A stretch of DNA of 64,000 nt from Acholoe squamosa (taxonomy: Eukaryota > Annelida > Polychaeta > Phyllodocida > Polynoidae), in the NCBI GenBank assembly GCA_949317995.1, contig OX439050.1, positions 1,798,001-1,862,000 of the forward strand, written 5' to 3'. The position numbers and the translations under genes are program-made. How positions within the stretch are numbered: the first letter of the stretch is position 1; each line of letters starts with the position of its first letter. Below are positions 9,593 to 18,150 of this stretch, piece by piece. Below the pieces are notes generated by a model. That model did not search any database, was not told where the DNA came from, and worked only from the letters and a program-made list of their open reading frames with translations.

Positions 9593-10930
9593 AGTTTGAG
9601 TTTAACAATTTTATTGGCACAATAGCATCATACAAAGGAAGCTTTTCAGGATTTGCCAAACAAAAGAAAGAAAATCAAATAATCAAAGAGAAATGAGACA
9701 TTCGCTGCGATCGGATTACAAGAAAGGTACATGGTAGATAATTCACATCGCCGACTGGCATTCATTGATGTAATAATGGTCCGTGTAGTATATTGCTTAT
9801 CATGAGATAAAGTCAAACTGCAGACTCGGTCGCCTTTACATATTGTAGCTACTTATGATATAGCATGATTACGATACCTTTGACATAAATTCCTTTTTGG
9901 TATCCATTTTTTTTATATCTCCGCTTAATTTATCCCAAAGTATTTTGCCACGGGATAAAGGACATTTATCATATACCATACATGTTGATCTACTAACTTT
10001 AAGTTGGATCTTATCATTGCCTCTTAGTACTCGTGTGGGCACTCTCACATGTTCTCTTTCCTTTGATACATCATACATGATACCTAACAATGATTTGTTA
10101 CGCCTAACTTGGAGTAGCTGGCATTGAGATCTTACATGTAAGTCATGAACTGAAATGTCCCTGGGATCTTTTATGCCATAGACTAACCTTAAACAATGGT
10201 TTTGCATAGTTTGTAGTTTTTTTACATTGGTATTTGGTCCACATTCGTGTATAAAACTGGCATGTTCAATCGAAGGTAGAACCATTTGTTTGTACAGTTT
10301 TAAACACAGGTTGCCGTCTAAATATTTCCTTAGCTTTCTTAGTTGGTAACATCTTGTTTGGAAAGTGGCCTTGACCTTGTCCATGTGTTTGGAGAAATTC
10401 AATTCCCTATCCACAATGACACCAAGATAGTTGAAATTCTCAACAACTTCAAGTGGTGAACCACCTAGATTAACCGACTGCTGGGCTAAATTAAGTCTAT
10501 TATATAACAGGCTTGGGGCAGTCCAGAGTAACTTGGTCTTATCAGTATTTACAGTCAGTTTATATATACAACACCAGGAGTATATATTACAAAGATCATG
10601 CTGTAGGTCAGCTATTACAGTGGCAGCATTTTCACCTGAGGCATAAACAGCTAAGTCATCTGCATAGAGGCAGTACTTACATTTCTCAATAACATTTGTT
10701 ATCTGGTTTATATAAATTACAAAAAGCAGGGGCCCCAGCACTGATCCCTGGGGCACACCACAGGATATAGTCAAGTCGGTGGAGACAAACCCATTTGCTG
10801 TAGTACATTGAGTCCTACCACATACGTAGGACCTTAGCCAACCAATACTGTGGGGTGAAAAATTAAGTTTTCTCATTTCCATCAGCAAGAGGGAGTGATC
10901 GACCGTATCAAAAGCCTTCCTCAGATCGAG
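9593..10930 (-). mobile_element. 5'-truncated LINE inserted in TTAGGG repeats
   Basis: A minus-strand non-LTR retrotransposon fragment with telomeric repeats on both sides. The 5' end is truncated inside the reverse transcriptase near 10,930. The 3' end (about 9593) carries AATAAAA on the minus strand near 9610-9616 and no poly(A) tail, ending in a short TTGTTAA-rich sequence. That fits CR1/Jockey-like or other non-poly(A) clades. The 3' untranslated part is about 9593-9868. Confidence 0.9.
9869..10927 (-). pseudogene. LINE reverse transcriptase, C-terminal two thirds
   Basis: One uninterrupted frame of about 353 codons running right to the truncation point, so the annotated end is a break and not a start codon. 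An internal ATG lies at 10,888. Seen in order: the RT domain aspartate motif DLRKAFDTVDH, GVPQGSVLGPLLF, the catalytic YADD box followed by LAVYA, NTDKTK, and YLGV, then the thumb and C-terminal region. Missing: the endonuclease and the RT N-terminus. In the family the enzyme copies its own RNA at a nicked target. This copy cannot be autonomous. No stop codon or frameshift interrupts what remains, so the insertion may be fairly recent. The clade (CR1/Jockey/I-like) is uncertain. Confidence 0.9.
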
Positions 10931-10931
10931 G

Positions 10932-11300
10932 TTACGGTTTGGGGGTGGGTAAGTGTTAGGGTTAGGGTTAGGGGAGAGGTTACGCTCAGGGTTATGGTTA
11001 GGGTTGGGGTGAGGGTTAAGGTTGGGGTGAGGGTTAAGGTTGGGGTAAGGGCTAGGGTTAACGGTTAGGGTTGGGTATGGGTTAGGCTTCAGGGTTAGTG
11101 ATAGGGTAAGGGTTAGGACAGAGGTTAGGATTAGGGTTGGGGTAAGGATTACGGTTATGGTTAGGGTTGGGGTAAGGGTTAGGCTTCGGGTTTAGGTTAG
11201 GGTTAGGGCTAAGGTTAGGTTTAGGTTAGGGTTAGCGTTACATTTAGGGTTAGGGCTGGAAACAATTTCAGGTTAACGTTAGGGTTGGGGTAACGGTTAG
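10932..11300 (+). repeat. Interstitial telomeric repeat block, TTAGGG strand (part 2)
   Basis: Continuation of the TTAGGG block beyond the LINE, with many TTAGGGTTGGGGTAAGG variants. It fades out near 11,300 into module sequence. Confidence 0.95.
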
Positions 11301-11393
11301 ATATAAATAGTGTTTAACATTTGATACCTCTTAACCATTTAGATTAAGGGTTAGGTTTAGATTAGCTTTGGTATGGATTACTGTTATAGATTC

Positions 11394-11524
11394 CTAGAGG
11401 TCATTTCTTAACATACTATGACTACCGTTTCCAAGTCATTCCAAAATCCCCATAGGAATAGCATTGAGATTTCAACTCATAGTGCTGTGTGTGGTCTTAG
11501 TGCATTAGGAAATTGTCTCCTGAG
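11394..11524. mobile_element. MITE-like element, short copy
   Basis: About 131 bp bounded by imperfect inverted ends (CTAGAGGTCATTTCTTAA at the left; TTAGGAAATTGTCTCCTGAG at the right). The left end plus the following ACATACTATGACTACC resembles the 265-bp element at 22,209-22,473. No ORF. The superfamily and target duplication are not determinable by eye. Confidence 0.55.
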
Positions 11525-11539
11525 GTCTATATTTAGTGT

Positions 11540-12113
11540 AAATAATAGGACTAGGGTTAGACCTTTCATTAGTGAAAAGGCGGAATGGCTATTATAAGGG
11601 CACATAGGGTAGAGTAAGATAGGGAAATGCCTAGTATTAACTGTCAATGTTGGGTCTAGTTTGATTCCATTTCAATGACTAGGGATTGTTGCATTGAAAA
11701 TATAGGGACAAAAGTTGCAAGATAGCAATCAGCAATATATTAGCTGCACTATTCACAAAGCAAGCAGGTTTTATTCAAAGAATATAATTAATCAATTATT
11801 CTGTATTGTATGCAACAGGTTCATGAGGAAAGGGCAATAAGTGAACGCTCTTTGACATGGGATATGTTCTGTGAAAGTTGGGTACTAAGTAACAAGTTTG
11901 ATATCATCTAGAATTGATATAATAATTTTCACAGGTAAGGATCGGTGAAAATTTGTTTTCATCGGGGTTCCCCTGTGAAAAAACGAATAAGAATTAGAAT
12001 AATTATTTTCAGTGGGAAATGCTGGTGAAAATTATTTCATTGGCCTTTCCCTGCGAAAAATAAGGAAATTCATCGTCAGCGATATTACGGAGGTGAGTCG
12101 ATGCCACCATATA
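11540..12113 (-). repeat. Module M, inverted copy, left of the Ngaro insertion
   Basis: The reverse complement runs colinear with about 28,205-29,000: the GTGAAAA cluster, then CCCTTTCCTCATGAACCTGTTG, then AATCCCTAGTCATTGAAAT, then the sequence leading into telomeric repeats. The match breaks at 12,113 where the Ngaro element begins, and resumes at 17,461. Confidence 0.85.
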
Positions 12114-12312
12114 TGGGTGAGACCAATCCTGATTGGTCTATGTATTGATACGGTCAGTACCACTACTACTCACCCACCTGCTACTCCTACACACACACAC
12201 ACACACACACTGCTACTCCTCCCTGAACATACCTGTGGGCAGTGACCCACTACTGCAGCCTGCCAGCCTAAGGGCACACACACATGGGACTCTTCCACTG
12301 CTTCAATTTTTT
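12114..12312 (+). repeat. Ngaro split direct repeat A1
   Basis: Repeated at 17,141-17,339 at a constant offset of 5027 bp, with no difference seen. It begins TGGGTGAGACC, contains the 20-bp palindrome AGACCAATCCTGATTGGTCT (12,120-12,139) and an (AC)11 tract, and ends in CTTCAATTTTTT. Alone at the element's left end, it forms the 5' half of the split repeat. The likely gag transcript leader starts in this region. Confidence 0.95.
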
Positions 12313-14260
12313 GTTTTTTTTATGCATCATGGTGGTCTGTTTGGTATGCCAACAGGCATACCATGGCAACAAAAAGCACTGCCCCAACTGTGGGGTGCTA
12401 AACCACAAACTCACGGAGGAGACCAGGAGTAATGCAGTTTTTCATGAGGAAGAAGGGGGAGACCAAGGAGCTTCCAATATGGCCACCCCCTTGGGAGAGA
12501 GAAGGCAGAGTAATACACAGCCAAAGTCACCAGAAGCTATTCTCCAGGAGAAGATTGCTATAGCAGAAGAGAAGGCAGGACTACTCAGGAAAAAAGGTGA
12601 CCTCTTAGCATTAGAAGAAAGGCTAGCCTTAATTGACTTAGAGAATGCAGAACTGGAGGAGGATTACAAAAAATCCCTCAAAGACATACAGCAGAAGCAG
12701 CAGAGTGCTGCACACAAGAGGAGGGGTGCATTTGTAAATTTTCATGATTTGACTGCACCTAACAGCAGCTATTACCAGGGAGAAACGTTAAAGAACGCAC
12801 CCAGGAGCAGCAGCAGATACGCCGACGACCGAGCGGAGTACACAACATTTACGAATGCAGCCAGCAGCGCCAAAGCCGAAGACGCCCGGACCTTGCCGAG
12901 CGCCTCCGAAGGCATATCCAACCCGAACACGGCCGGACACATACGGAGATACCCGAACGCCGCCGAAAACGGGCTCGGAGAGAGTCGGGGACAGTCGGCA
13001 GATGTACGGAGAATACCGAACGCTACTTCGGGTTTCTTCGGCGACGTAAACTCCTACAGCGGATTGAAAAAGAGCGGTCACGGCTTGGATTACGATACAC
13101 ACCAGAGAGCAAACGCAAGCGGCATATTAACCAACGAGGATATACCGAGCGCTGCCGACAGCCTAGGTCGGAAACTTTCGGATTACGTCGGCTCGGGCAA
13201 GCTCGGCAATGTTCGTGAACGCTCGGGAGTGCAAGATGGCGTTCCTTCCGCTTTCGCCGAGGGAGACAATTTGCAGCAGGAGTTTATGCTTTTTTTAGCT
13301 GGAAAACAGCAAAAATTGCTCAATCAGGCCAAGCAGAACCCAGTAGGCAGTGCTCCAGTCCCAACCACAGCAGCACAGGAGGTACCACAGCTGTATTACT
13401 TGGATGGGACACCCTACACTGGGTCTTTGCCTGACACACAACATCAACAACACAGGATCACACCACCCAAGCTTCCCCCCTCTGCTACCATCCAGGCTGG
13501 ATTATCAACTGCAGGCCTGAACGCTGAGAATATGGGCGTGGAGGGGGACCTTGCCGGCTACCTGGATGCAAAGGACCAAGGTGACTTGTTATCCACTTTA
13601 TTTAAGATAGGTGAAGCTTCTAAGAAAAAGAGGTCACAACACTGGTTAAGGCCAGATTACCACATTCCCACTGACAAAGTCTACTCTGATATGACATACA
13701 GAGAGCTAATATATGGTATGACATGTGTCCAGGAGAAGTTAGCTATTGCTAATTTACCACAGTGGTCTGCAAAAAGTTATGGTGACCATATGAGATTCGT
13801 AGCTAGGAAGGGTCTCAATGCCACTTATACCTCGAGTGCACTAGCTAAATATGAGCACGATCTCACTACTAGAGTGATTTCAGGGGAGTTACCCGGATTT
13901 CAGACAGCTGAGCACGCATCAGTCTCTGATAATTTGGGCTCCGATAACCTACAGGTGGTACAGGATTTGAAGGCTGAATTAGCCAGATTAAAAGCAGGTA
14001 ACAAACAAGGCACTAAAGGTAAAGGCCCCTCTACTCAAAACAGAATCCATTGCCCTACGGATGTTTGTGCTTTGTTCAATTTCACTAGATGTTGGTATAA
14101 CCCATGTAACAGGCAACACGTATGCGCGGTATGTAAGGGCCCCCACCCAGCAAAAGGGGGGTGCAAAAATCAGCCAACAACCACAAGCAGTGGAGCAAAC
14201 AATAATGCGGGAGGGGGGTCAACCTTTTTCGCACCACCGATCCACTCCCGCGTATCTTGA
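12284..14260 (+). CDS. gag: Ngaro Gag-like protein
   Basis: A 658-residue frame, first of the element. The first ATG (12,284) lies within repeat A1; ATGs slightly downstream (for example at the MVVCLVC segment near residue 16) are equally plausible starts. N-terminus: two CxxC pairs (CLVC, CPNCG) that could bind zinc. Residues about 83-145 are Glu/Lys/Leu-rich and probably coiled coil. Residues about 165-330 form a low-complexity, CpG-rich linker with repeated P[NS]A motifs. Residues about 425-560 form a more ordered region, probably capsid-like. The C-terminus has further cysteines (C590 onward) and a zinc-knuckle-like CAVCKGPHPAKGGC (C614, C617, H621, C627). Role by family: a nucleocapsid-like RNA-binding structural protein. 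It ends in a TGA that is in frame with the RT frame. Confidence 0.85.
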   Translation: MGLFHCFNFLFFLCIMVVCLVCQQAYHGNKKHCPNCGVLNHKLTEETRSNAVFHEEEGGDQGASNMATPLGERRQSNTQPKSPEAILQEKIAIAEEKAGLLRKKGDLLALEERLALIDLENAELEEDYKKSLKDIQQKQQSAAHKRRGAFVNFHDLTAPNSSYYQGETLKNAPRSSSRYADDRAEYTTFTNAASSAKAEDARTLPSASEGISNPNTAGHIRRYPNAAENGLGESRGQSADVRRIPNATSGFFGDVNSYSGLKKSGHGLDYDTHQRANASGILTNEDIPSAADSLGRKLSDYVGSGKLGNVRERSGVQDGVPSAFAEGDNLQQEFMLFLAGKQQKLLNQAKQNPVGSAPVPTTAAQEVPQLYYLDGTPYTGSLPDTQHQQHRITPPKLPPSATIQAGLSTAGLNAENMGVEGDLAGYLDAKDQGDLLSTLFKIGEASKKKRSQHWLRPDYHIPTDKVYSDMTYRELIYGMTCVQEKLAIANLPQWSAKSYGDHMRFVARKGLNATYTSSALAKYEHDLTTRVISGELPGFQTAEHASVSDNLGSDNLQVVQDLKAELARLKAGNKQGTKGKGPSTQNRIHCPTDVCALFNFTRCWYNPCNRQHVCAVCKGPHPAKGGCKNQPTTTSSGANNNAGGGSTFFAPPIHSRVS

Positions 14261-16045
14261 TGTACAAATAATATTGACGGTGCCCATGATATTCCGGATT
14301 CCTACGGTTCCGCGGTCAATGTAACAACCGACAATTTACCAGACATTTATTGTGATAGAGACTCGCTTGTGTGTACTTCGGACATATCAGAATTATTGTC
14401 AACTTATGTAAGCTATGCTCCATTGTGGGATATTAACTCCACCCATATCCTAAAAGGGGTCAGATCTCAAATGAAACCCGCAGGCTGGTTATCAATGCTT
14501 AGTGGAGGCCCTAATTCGGTTTATGGTACAAATGGTTGGGATTATGACGCCGCATTCCTAATGGACGGCATAATGCACGGGTTTAAAGTAGTGGACCCAA
14601 ACACACATATTAGTGAGTATAGCACTAAGAACTATGTACCCCAAGAAGCAAGGAACTTCATTGATAACCTGCTAAAGACAGAAGTAGACCAAGGCAAATT
14701 GTCTATAGTCACAGCAGCACCTACTTGCATCCACGCCTTAGGTGCGGTTGAGAAAAGAGATGGCAGTTATAGACCGGTAACGGACGCCAGTAGACCAGAA
14801 GGTCTATCTATTAATTCACACATGAACGAGACATTCCATCACTTTAGTTACACTAGCATCGATGATGTGACCAAGGTGCTCCGACCCGGTATGTTCATGG
14901 CAGTCACAGACATTTCCGCAGCATACCGCTCTATTATGATTAGGCCAAGCGATAGGCAATTCCAGGGCCTACAGTGGACATTCGACTCACAGAAAGTGTA
15001 TTTCGTGGACAACTTTGTGTCATTCGGCACTAGAATGGCTGCATTCCTCTTTAATAGGATTACTGACAGCATAGCTCGTTATATGAGAGCTAACGGTTAT
15101 TATTGCTTTAATTATCTCGATGACTTACTTACTATGGGTAACTCATATGCGGAGTGCCAAAAAGCACAGTTGTTTCTACATAGCACACTCCACTCGTTGG
15201 GTTTTTTCTTATCCTATAAGAAGGTTCTTTCACCGGCACAAGTTCAAATTTATCTAGGGATAGAAATTGACTCACTACAAATGTGCCTCAGACTACCGGA
15301 GAGCAAGATCAATAAATTGCACAGTGAGCTACGTTTCTTTGTAGGTCGTCGAAGGGCAACCAAGAAACAGCTGCGCCGTTTATGCGGGATCTTAGCACAC
15401 TGCTCTACTTTAGTCAGGGGGGGCAGGACATTCTCTCACAGAGTCATAGGCATGTTATCTGCGTTCACGAGCACTAAAAGTTACATAACCCTCTCTACCG
15501 GGTTCTTCAAGGACCTAGACTGGTGGCTAAGATTCGCAAAGTGGTTTAATGGCGAAGCAAAAATTGTCAGCACTCTACCGTCCACAAAAAGTGACTTATA
15601 CATGGACGCATCAGACAGGGGTTACGGTGTCAGGTACGGCAAGGACTGGATATGTGCAGGTTGGGGATGCAGGATCAGTATTCACATAGACAGTCATGGA
15701 CACTGCCTCCCGCCACCTAGTCAATTCGTGCCTGAAAACATAAACATCAGGGAGCTATACCCCATCTTAATGGCGATTAATAGGTGGGGACCTTTGTGGC
15801 GCAATAGGAAAATTGTCTGTTACACGGATAACACCCATGTAGTAAGCGCACTGAATAAGGGCAAAAGTACAAATACAAGAGCGATGGACTTCCTGAGAGA
15901 ACTGTTTTGGCTTACAGCTCTTTATAACTGCCATATTGTAGCATTACATATCCCAGGACGACTTAATGTCCTTGCAGATGCTTTGTCAAGAGTGTTATAT
16001 TACCCGCATAACCTTCCTATGTATCTATGTTGTAGCGGCGGCTAA
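14261..16045 (+). CDS. pol: Ngaro reverse transcriptase - RNase H
   Basis: The frame is open from the codon after the gag stop to TAA at 16,043-16,045. The first in-frame ATG is 14,471 and a GTG lies at 14,369, so I annotate the whole open frame and leave the start undecided. Counting from the GTG: RPVTDASRPEG near 135, the first catalytic aspartate in AVTDISAAY (D181), VSFGTRMAAFLF, the catalytic YLDD box (249-252), and YLGIEID. The RNase H domain follows with YMDAS (D413), REL (E462), YTDN (D487) and ADALSR (D537), a complete D-E-D-D set. By family it makes cDNA from the element RNA and removes the RNA strand. It shares the gag frame with one TGA between them and overlaps the recombinase frame by 80 bp. 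Confidence 0.93.
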   Translation, partial: CTNNIDGAHDIPDSYGSAVNVTTDNLPDIYCDRDSLVCTSDISELLSTYVSYAPLWDINSTHILKGVRSQMKPAGWLSMLSGGPNSVYGTNGWDYDAAFLMDGIMHGFKVVDPNTHISEYSTKNYVPQEARNFIDNLLKTEVDQGKLSIVTAAPTCIHALGAVEKRDGSYRPVTDASRPEGLSINSHMNETFHHFSYTSIDDVTKVLRPGMFMAVTDISAAYRSIMIRPSDRQFQGLQWTFDSQKVYFVDNFVSFGTRMAAFLFNRITDSIARYMRANGYYCFNYLDDLLTMGNSYAECQKAQLFLHSTLHSLGFFLSYKKVLSPAQVQIYLGIEIDSLQMCLRLPESKINKLHSELRFFVGRRRATKKQLRRLCGILAHCSTLVRGGRTFSHRVIGMLSAFTSTKSYITLSTGFFKDLDWWLRFAKWFNGEAKIVSTLPSTKSDLYMDASDRGYGVRYGKDWICAGWGCRISIHIDSHGHCLPPPSQFVPENINIRELYPILMAINRWGPLWRNRKIVCYTDNTHVVSALNKGKSTNTRAMDFLRELFWLTALYNCHIVALHIPGRLNVLADALSRVLYYPHNLPMYLCCSGG

Positions 16046-17024
16046 GCTATGCGAAGATTTGGACATGAAAGCGGCAATAGCGAGAGCGCATGCTTGGAGC
16101 GTTTCCACCTGGAAAACTAAATGCAGCCAATGGAAAAGATTTATTGTGTTCTGTACCATCTCTGCCTCTACAGTCGTACCCACTTCGGTTCAGACCATGT
16201 GTCGATATTCAGTGTACCTGTCTTCGGACTTGAAGTATAGCACTATAGACAATTACGTGAGTGCAGTGATAAGTTTAAATGCACATTATGGCTACGACGT
16301 AGCTTGGATAAGGACAAATTTTATGTTTAAGTGTACTATGTCAGGTCTGCGCAGGATCCTCGGTGACCCTATACCCACTAGAGTCACACTGTCAGTTTCG
16401 CAACTCTTGGACATGTCTACAAGGGTGAATCTAGCAGTACCTGACCATTTAGCTATGTGGGCATGCATCGTTACTAGCTTCAGGACCCTTCTCAGGAAGA
16501 GCAACCTAGTAGTAGACAACGCAGCAAAAGCATCACCACACTTTCTAAGAAGAAAGTCTGTATCATTCACTAGCTGGGGTATGATTGTCACGGTTTCAAG
16601 CTCAAAAACAATCCAATTTGGACAGAGAGTCCACCACATCCCGGTCGTAGGAGTCCCTAACTCACCACTTTGTGCAGTATCTTTACTCAAGAGACACTTT
16701 GACGGTACCCCCACGACAGACCCTGAAGCACCCGCCTTCCTAGTGCGCAAAGGGAATTCGCTGGTCCCATTACAATACTCAGCACTACTTAAGTTCCTGA
16801 AACACCTACTAAGTACTATTGGGATAGATACAAACAGGGCCGGAATACATTCTCTGAGACGTTCAGGCGCTGCCTTTATGCACCTGTGCGGTATCCCACT
16901 AGAGGACATCAGATACACCGGTGACTGGACAAGCTTGTCTGCTCTTTTGTACTTAGCCAAACCACTTGGTACCAGGATAGATATAGACAATATAGTCGCC
17001 ACGGCACTGAAAGCTACTTTTTAG
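15966..17024 (+). CDS. Ngaro tyrosine recombinase (integrase)
   Basis: A 352-residue frame in a different phase from the RT. It starts at ATG 15,966 inside the RNase H coding region; a second ATG at 16,065, just after the RT stop, may be the true start because the first 33 residues merely mirror the overlapped RNase H codons. Catalytic set visible: R177 in LLRKSNL, H295 and R298 in GIHSLRRSG, W321 in GDW, and nucleophile Y329 in SALLYL, eight residues after the Trp, as usual for the family. An N-terminal SAM-like DNA-binding region (WKTKCSQWKRF and following) precedes the catalytic domain. By family it integrates circular element DNA at short matching sequences without duplication. The frame is complete and apparently functional. 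Confidence 0.93.
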   Translation: MSLQMLCQECYITRITFLCIYVVAAAKLCEDLDMKAAIARAHAWSVSTWKTKCSQWKRFIVFCTISASTVVPTSVQTMCRYSVYLSSDLKYSTIDNYVSAVISLNAHYGYDVAWIRTNFMFKCTMSGLRRILGDPIPTRVTLSVSQLLDMSTRVNLAVPDHLAMWACIVTSFRTLLRKSNLVVDNAAKASPHFLRRKSVSFTSWGMIVTVSSSKTIQFGQRVHHIPVVGVPNSPLCAVSLLKRHFDGTPTTDPEAPAFLVRKGNSLVPLQYSALLKFLKHLLSTIGIDTNRAGIHSLRRSGAAFMHLCGIPLEDIRYTGDWTSLSALLYLAKPLGTRIDIDNIVATALKATF

Positions 17025-17071
17025 ACATACTAATGTGTAGAGTATCAGGACTATATCATTGTTCTGGTGTT

Positions 17072-17141
17072 GCCGGGTCATTTGGACTCAGTTTAGCCCA
17101 GACCGCAGCTACTCGTCCTTCATTACTGTTCCAGAATCAAT
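17072..17141 (+). repeat. Ngaro repeat B1
   Basis: A 70-bp unit from GCCGGGTCATTTGGACTC to CCAGAATCAAT, repeated at 17,391-17,460 with one difference (G17108 versus A17427). It abuts A2 directly (CAGAATCAATGGGTGAG); this junction should copy the closed-circle junction of the element. Confidence 0.95.
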
Positions 17142-17339
17142 GGGTGAGACCAATCCTGATTGGTCTATGTATTGATACGGTCAGTACCACTACTACTCAC
17201 CCACCTGCTACTCCTACACACACACACACACACACACTGCTACTCCTCCCTGAACATACCTGTGGGCAGTGACCCACTACTGCAGCCTGCCAGCCTAAGG
17301 GCACACACACATGGGACTCTTCCACTGCTTCAATTTTTT
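17141..17339 (+). repeat. Ngaro repeat A2
   Basis: Internal copy of A1, joined to B1 with no gap. It shows the same AGACCAATCCTGATTGGTCT palindrome and the same (AC)11 tract, so the two copies were probably set by copying one template at the last transposition. Confidence 0.95.
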
Positions 17340-17390
17340 TTTTTATGTAATTTCTCTGTATTAATATGTTATTACTTGTTAATAAATAGG
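17340..17390 (+). promoter_or_regulatory. A2-B2 spacer with poly(A) signal
   Basis: About 50 bp of AT-rich DNA with AATAAA at 17,381-17,386, the likely transcript polyadenylation signal of the Ngaro element. A1 is followed instead by the gag frame. Confidence 0.55.
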
Positions 17391-17460
17391 GCCGGGTCAT
17401 TTGGACTCAGTTTAGCCCAGACCGCAACTACTCGTCCTTCATTACTGTTCCAGAATCAAT
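17391..17460 (+). repeat. Ngaro repeat B2 (right end)
   Basis: Second copy of the 70-bp B unit; it ends CAGAATCAAT at 17,460. The following AGTATATCTCCCTCCAGTG is host module sequence, recognised from the empty paralogue at 28,180-28,200. Confidence 0.95.
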
Positions 17461-17884
17461 AGTATATCTCCCTCCAGTGATTTAAAATTTGAAAGACACA
17501 CAGAAACAGCTAGTATCAAGCAAAAAAGAGGAGGATAGCTACAAAAAGAGAGAAGAGGAAAGATAATGGATTTTGACTGGCTTTGTCTCTGTGAAAATTT
17601 TCACAGGGCATTTTCCCTGTGAAGAAATCCTTTCAAATGATAGAAATTATAATTTTCACGGAGAAAGCTCAGTGAAAGAAAATACTTTTCACCCAGGTTT
17701 ATCCCAAGAGAAAGAATTTTGGTGGGGTGCCTCTGACTGCCTCCCCTTCCCTTTTCTCAAGGTAAAGCATTTCTTTTGAAGCCAAATATCTGTCAGTGTA
17801 TTCCAAGAAACAAACTCTGTGTCTATACACAATTCAACTGTGATTTGTTTGTGATCATGAACCTTGATAACTAAAACTAACTAA
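17461..17884 (-). repeat. Module copy right of the Ngaro insertion
   Basis: Resumes the inverted match to about 27,960-28,195 (CCTCCAGTGATTT, GAAAGACACACAG, the GTGAAAA cluster). It contains a perfect 18-bp palindrome CTGTGAAAATTTTCACAG at 17,589-17,606. From about 17,770 it matches 19,735-19,830. Non-coding. Confidence 0.75.
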
Positions 17885-18150
17885 GTACAGAGTTCAGACA
17901 GACACAGTAAGTTGTGGCAGACAAAATAACCTGTAAGATTCAGAGTGGGATGTGACAGACAGAGTAGGGCTTTACAAACAGAGTGGGGTGTGACAGAGTG
18001 GTATGTGAAAGATAAAGTAGGGTTTTACAAACATAGTGGGGTGTGACAGACAGAGTAGGGTTTTACCAACAGAGTGAGATGTGACAGACACAGTGGGATG
18101 TGACAGACAGAATGGGGTGTTACAGACAGAGTGGGGTATGACAAATAGGT
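17885..18150 (-). repeat. 19-bp minisatellite, inverted
   Basis: Units of AGTGGGGTGTGACAGACAG, the reverse complement of the array at 748-1128. Confidence 0.9.

Larger units (their letters stand above)
12114..17460 (+). mobile_element. Ngaro-type tyrosine-recombinase retrotransposon, apparently complete
   Basis: A 5.35-kb element laid out A1 - gag - RT/RNase H - YR - B1A2 - B2, the split-direct-repeat order known for Ngaro elements (DIRS order). It has a tyrosine recombinase instead of an integrase, no LTRs, no aspartic protease frame and no visible methyltransferase domain; the last point argues for Ngaro over PAT or DIRS. All three frames are open and the catalytic residues of RT, RNase H and YR are visible. 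A1 and A2 look identical, including an (AC)11 run, and B1 and B2 differ at one base. There is no target-site duplication, as expected for recombinase-mediated integration. An empty-site paralogue lies near 28,195. Confidence 0.93.

Noticed and set aside
7396-11300. Ancestral end-to-end chromosome fusion
   Set aside because: The strand order is CCCTAA then TTAGGG, opposite to a head-to-head fusion.
12788-13102. 104-codon minus-strand frame inside gag, and the 236-codon minus-strand frame 16,292-17,002 inside the recombinase
   Set aside because: Antisense shadows of genes with clear motifs on the plus strand.
12114-17460. DIRS-1-like or LTR retrotransposon classification
   Set aside because: Repeats are split and direct rather than inverted (DIRS) or simple long terminal (LTR); a tyrosine recombinase replaces the integrase and no methyltransferase domain is visible.
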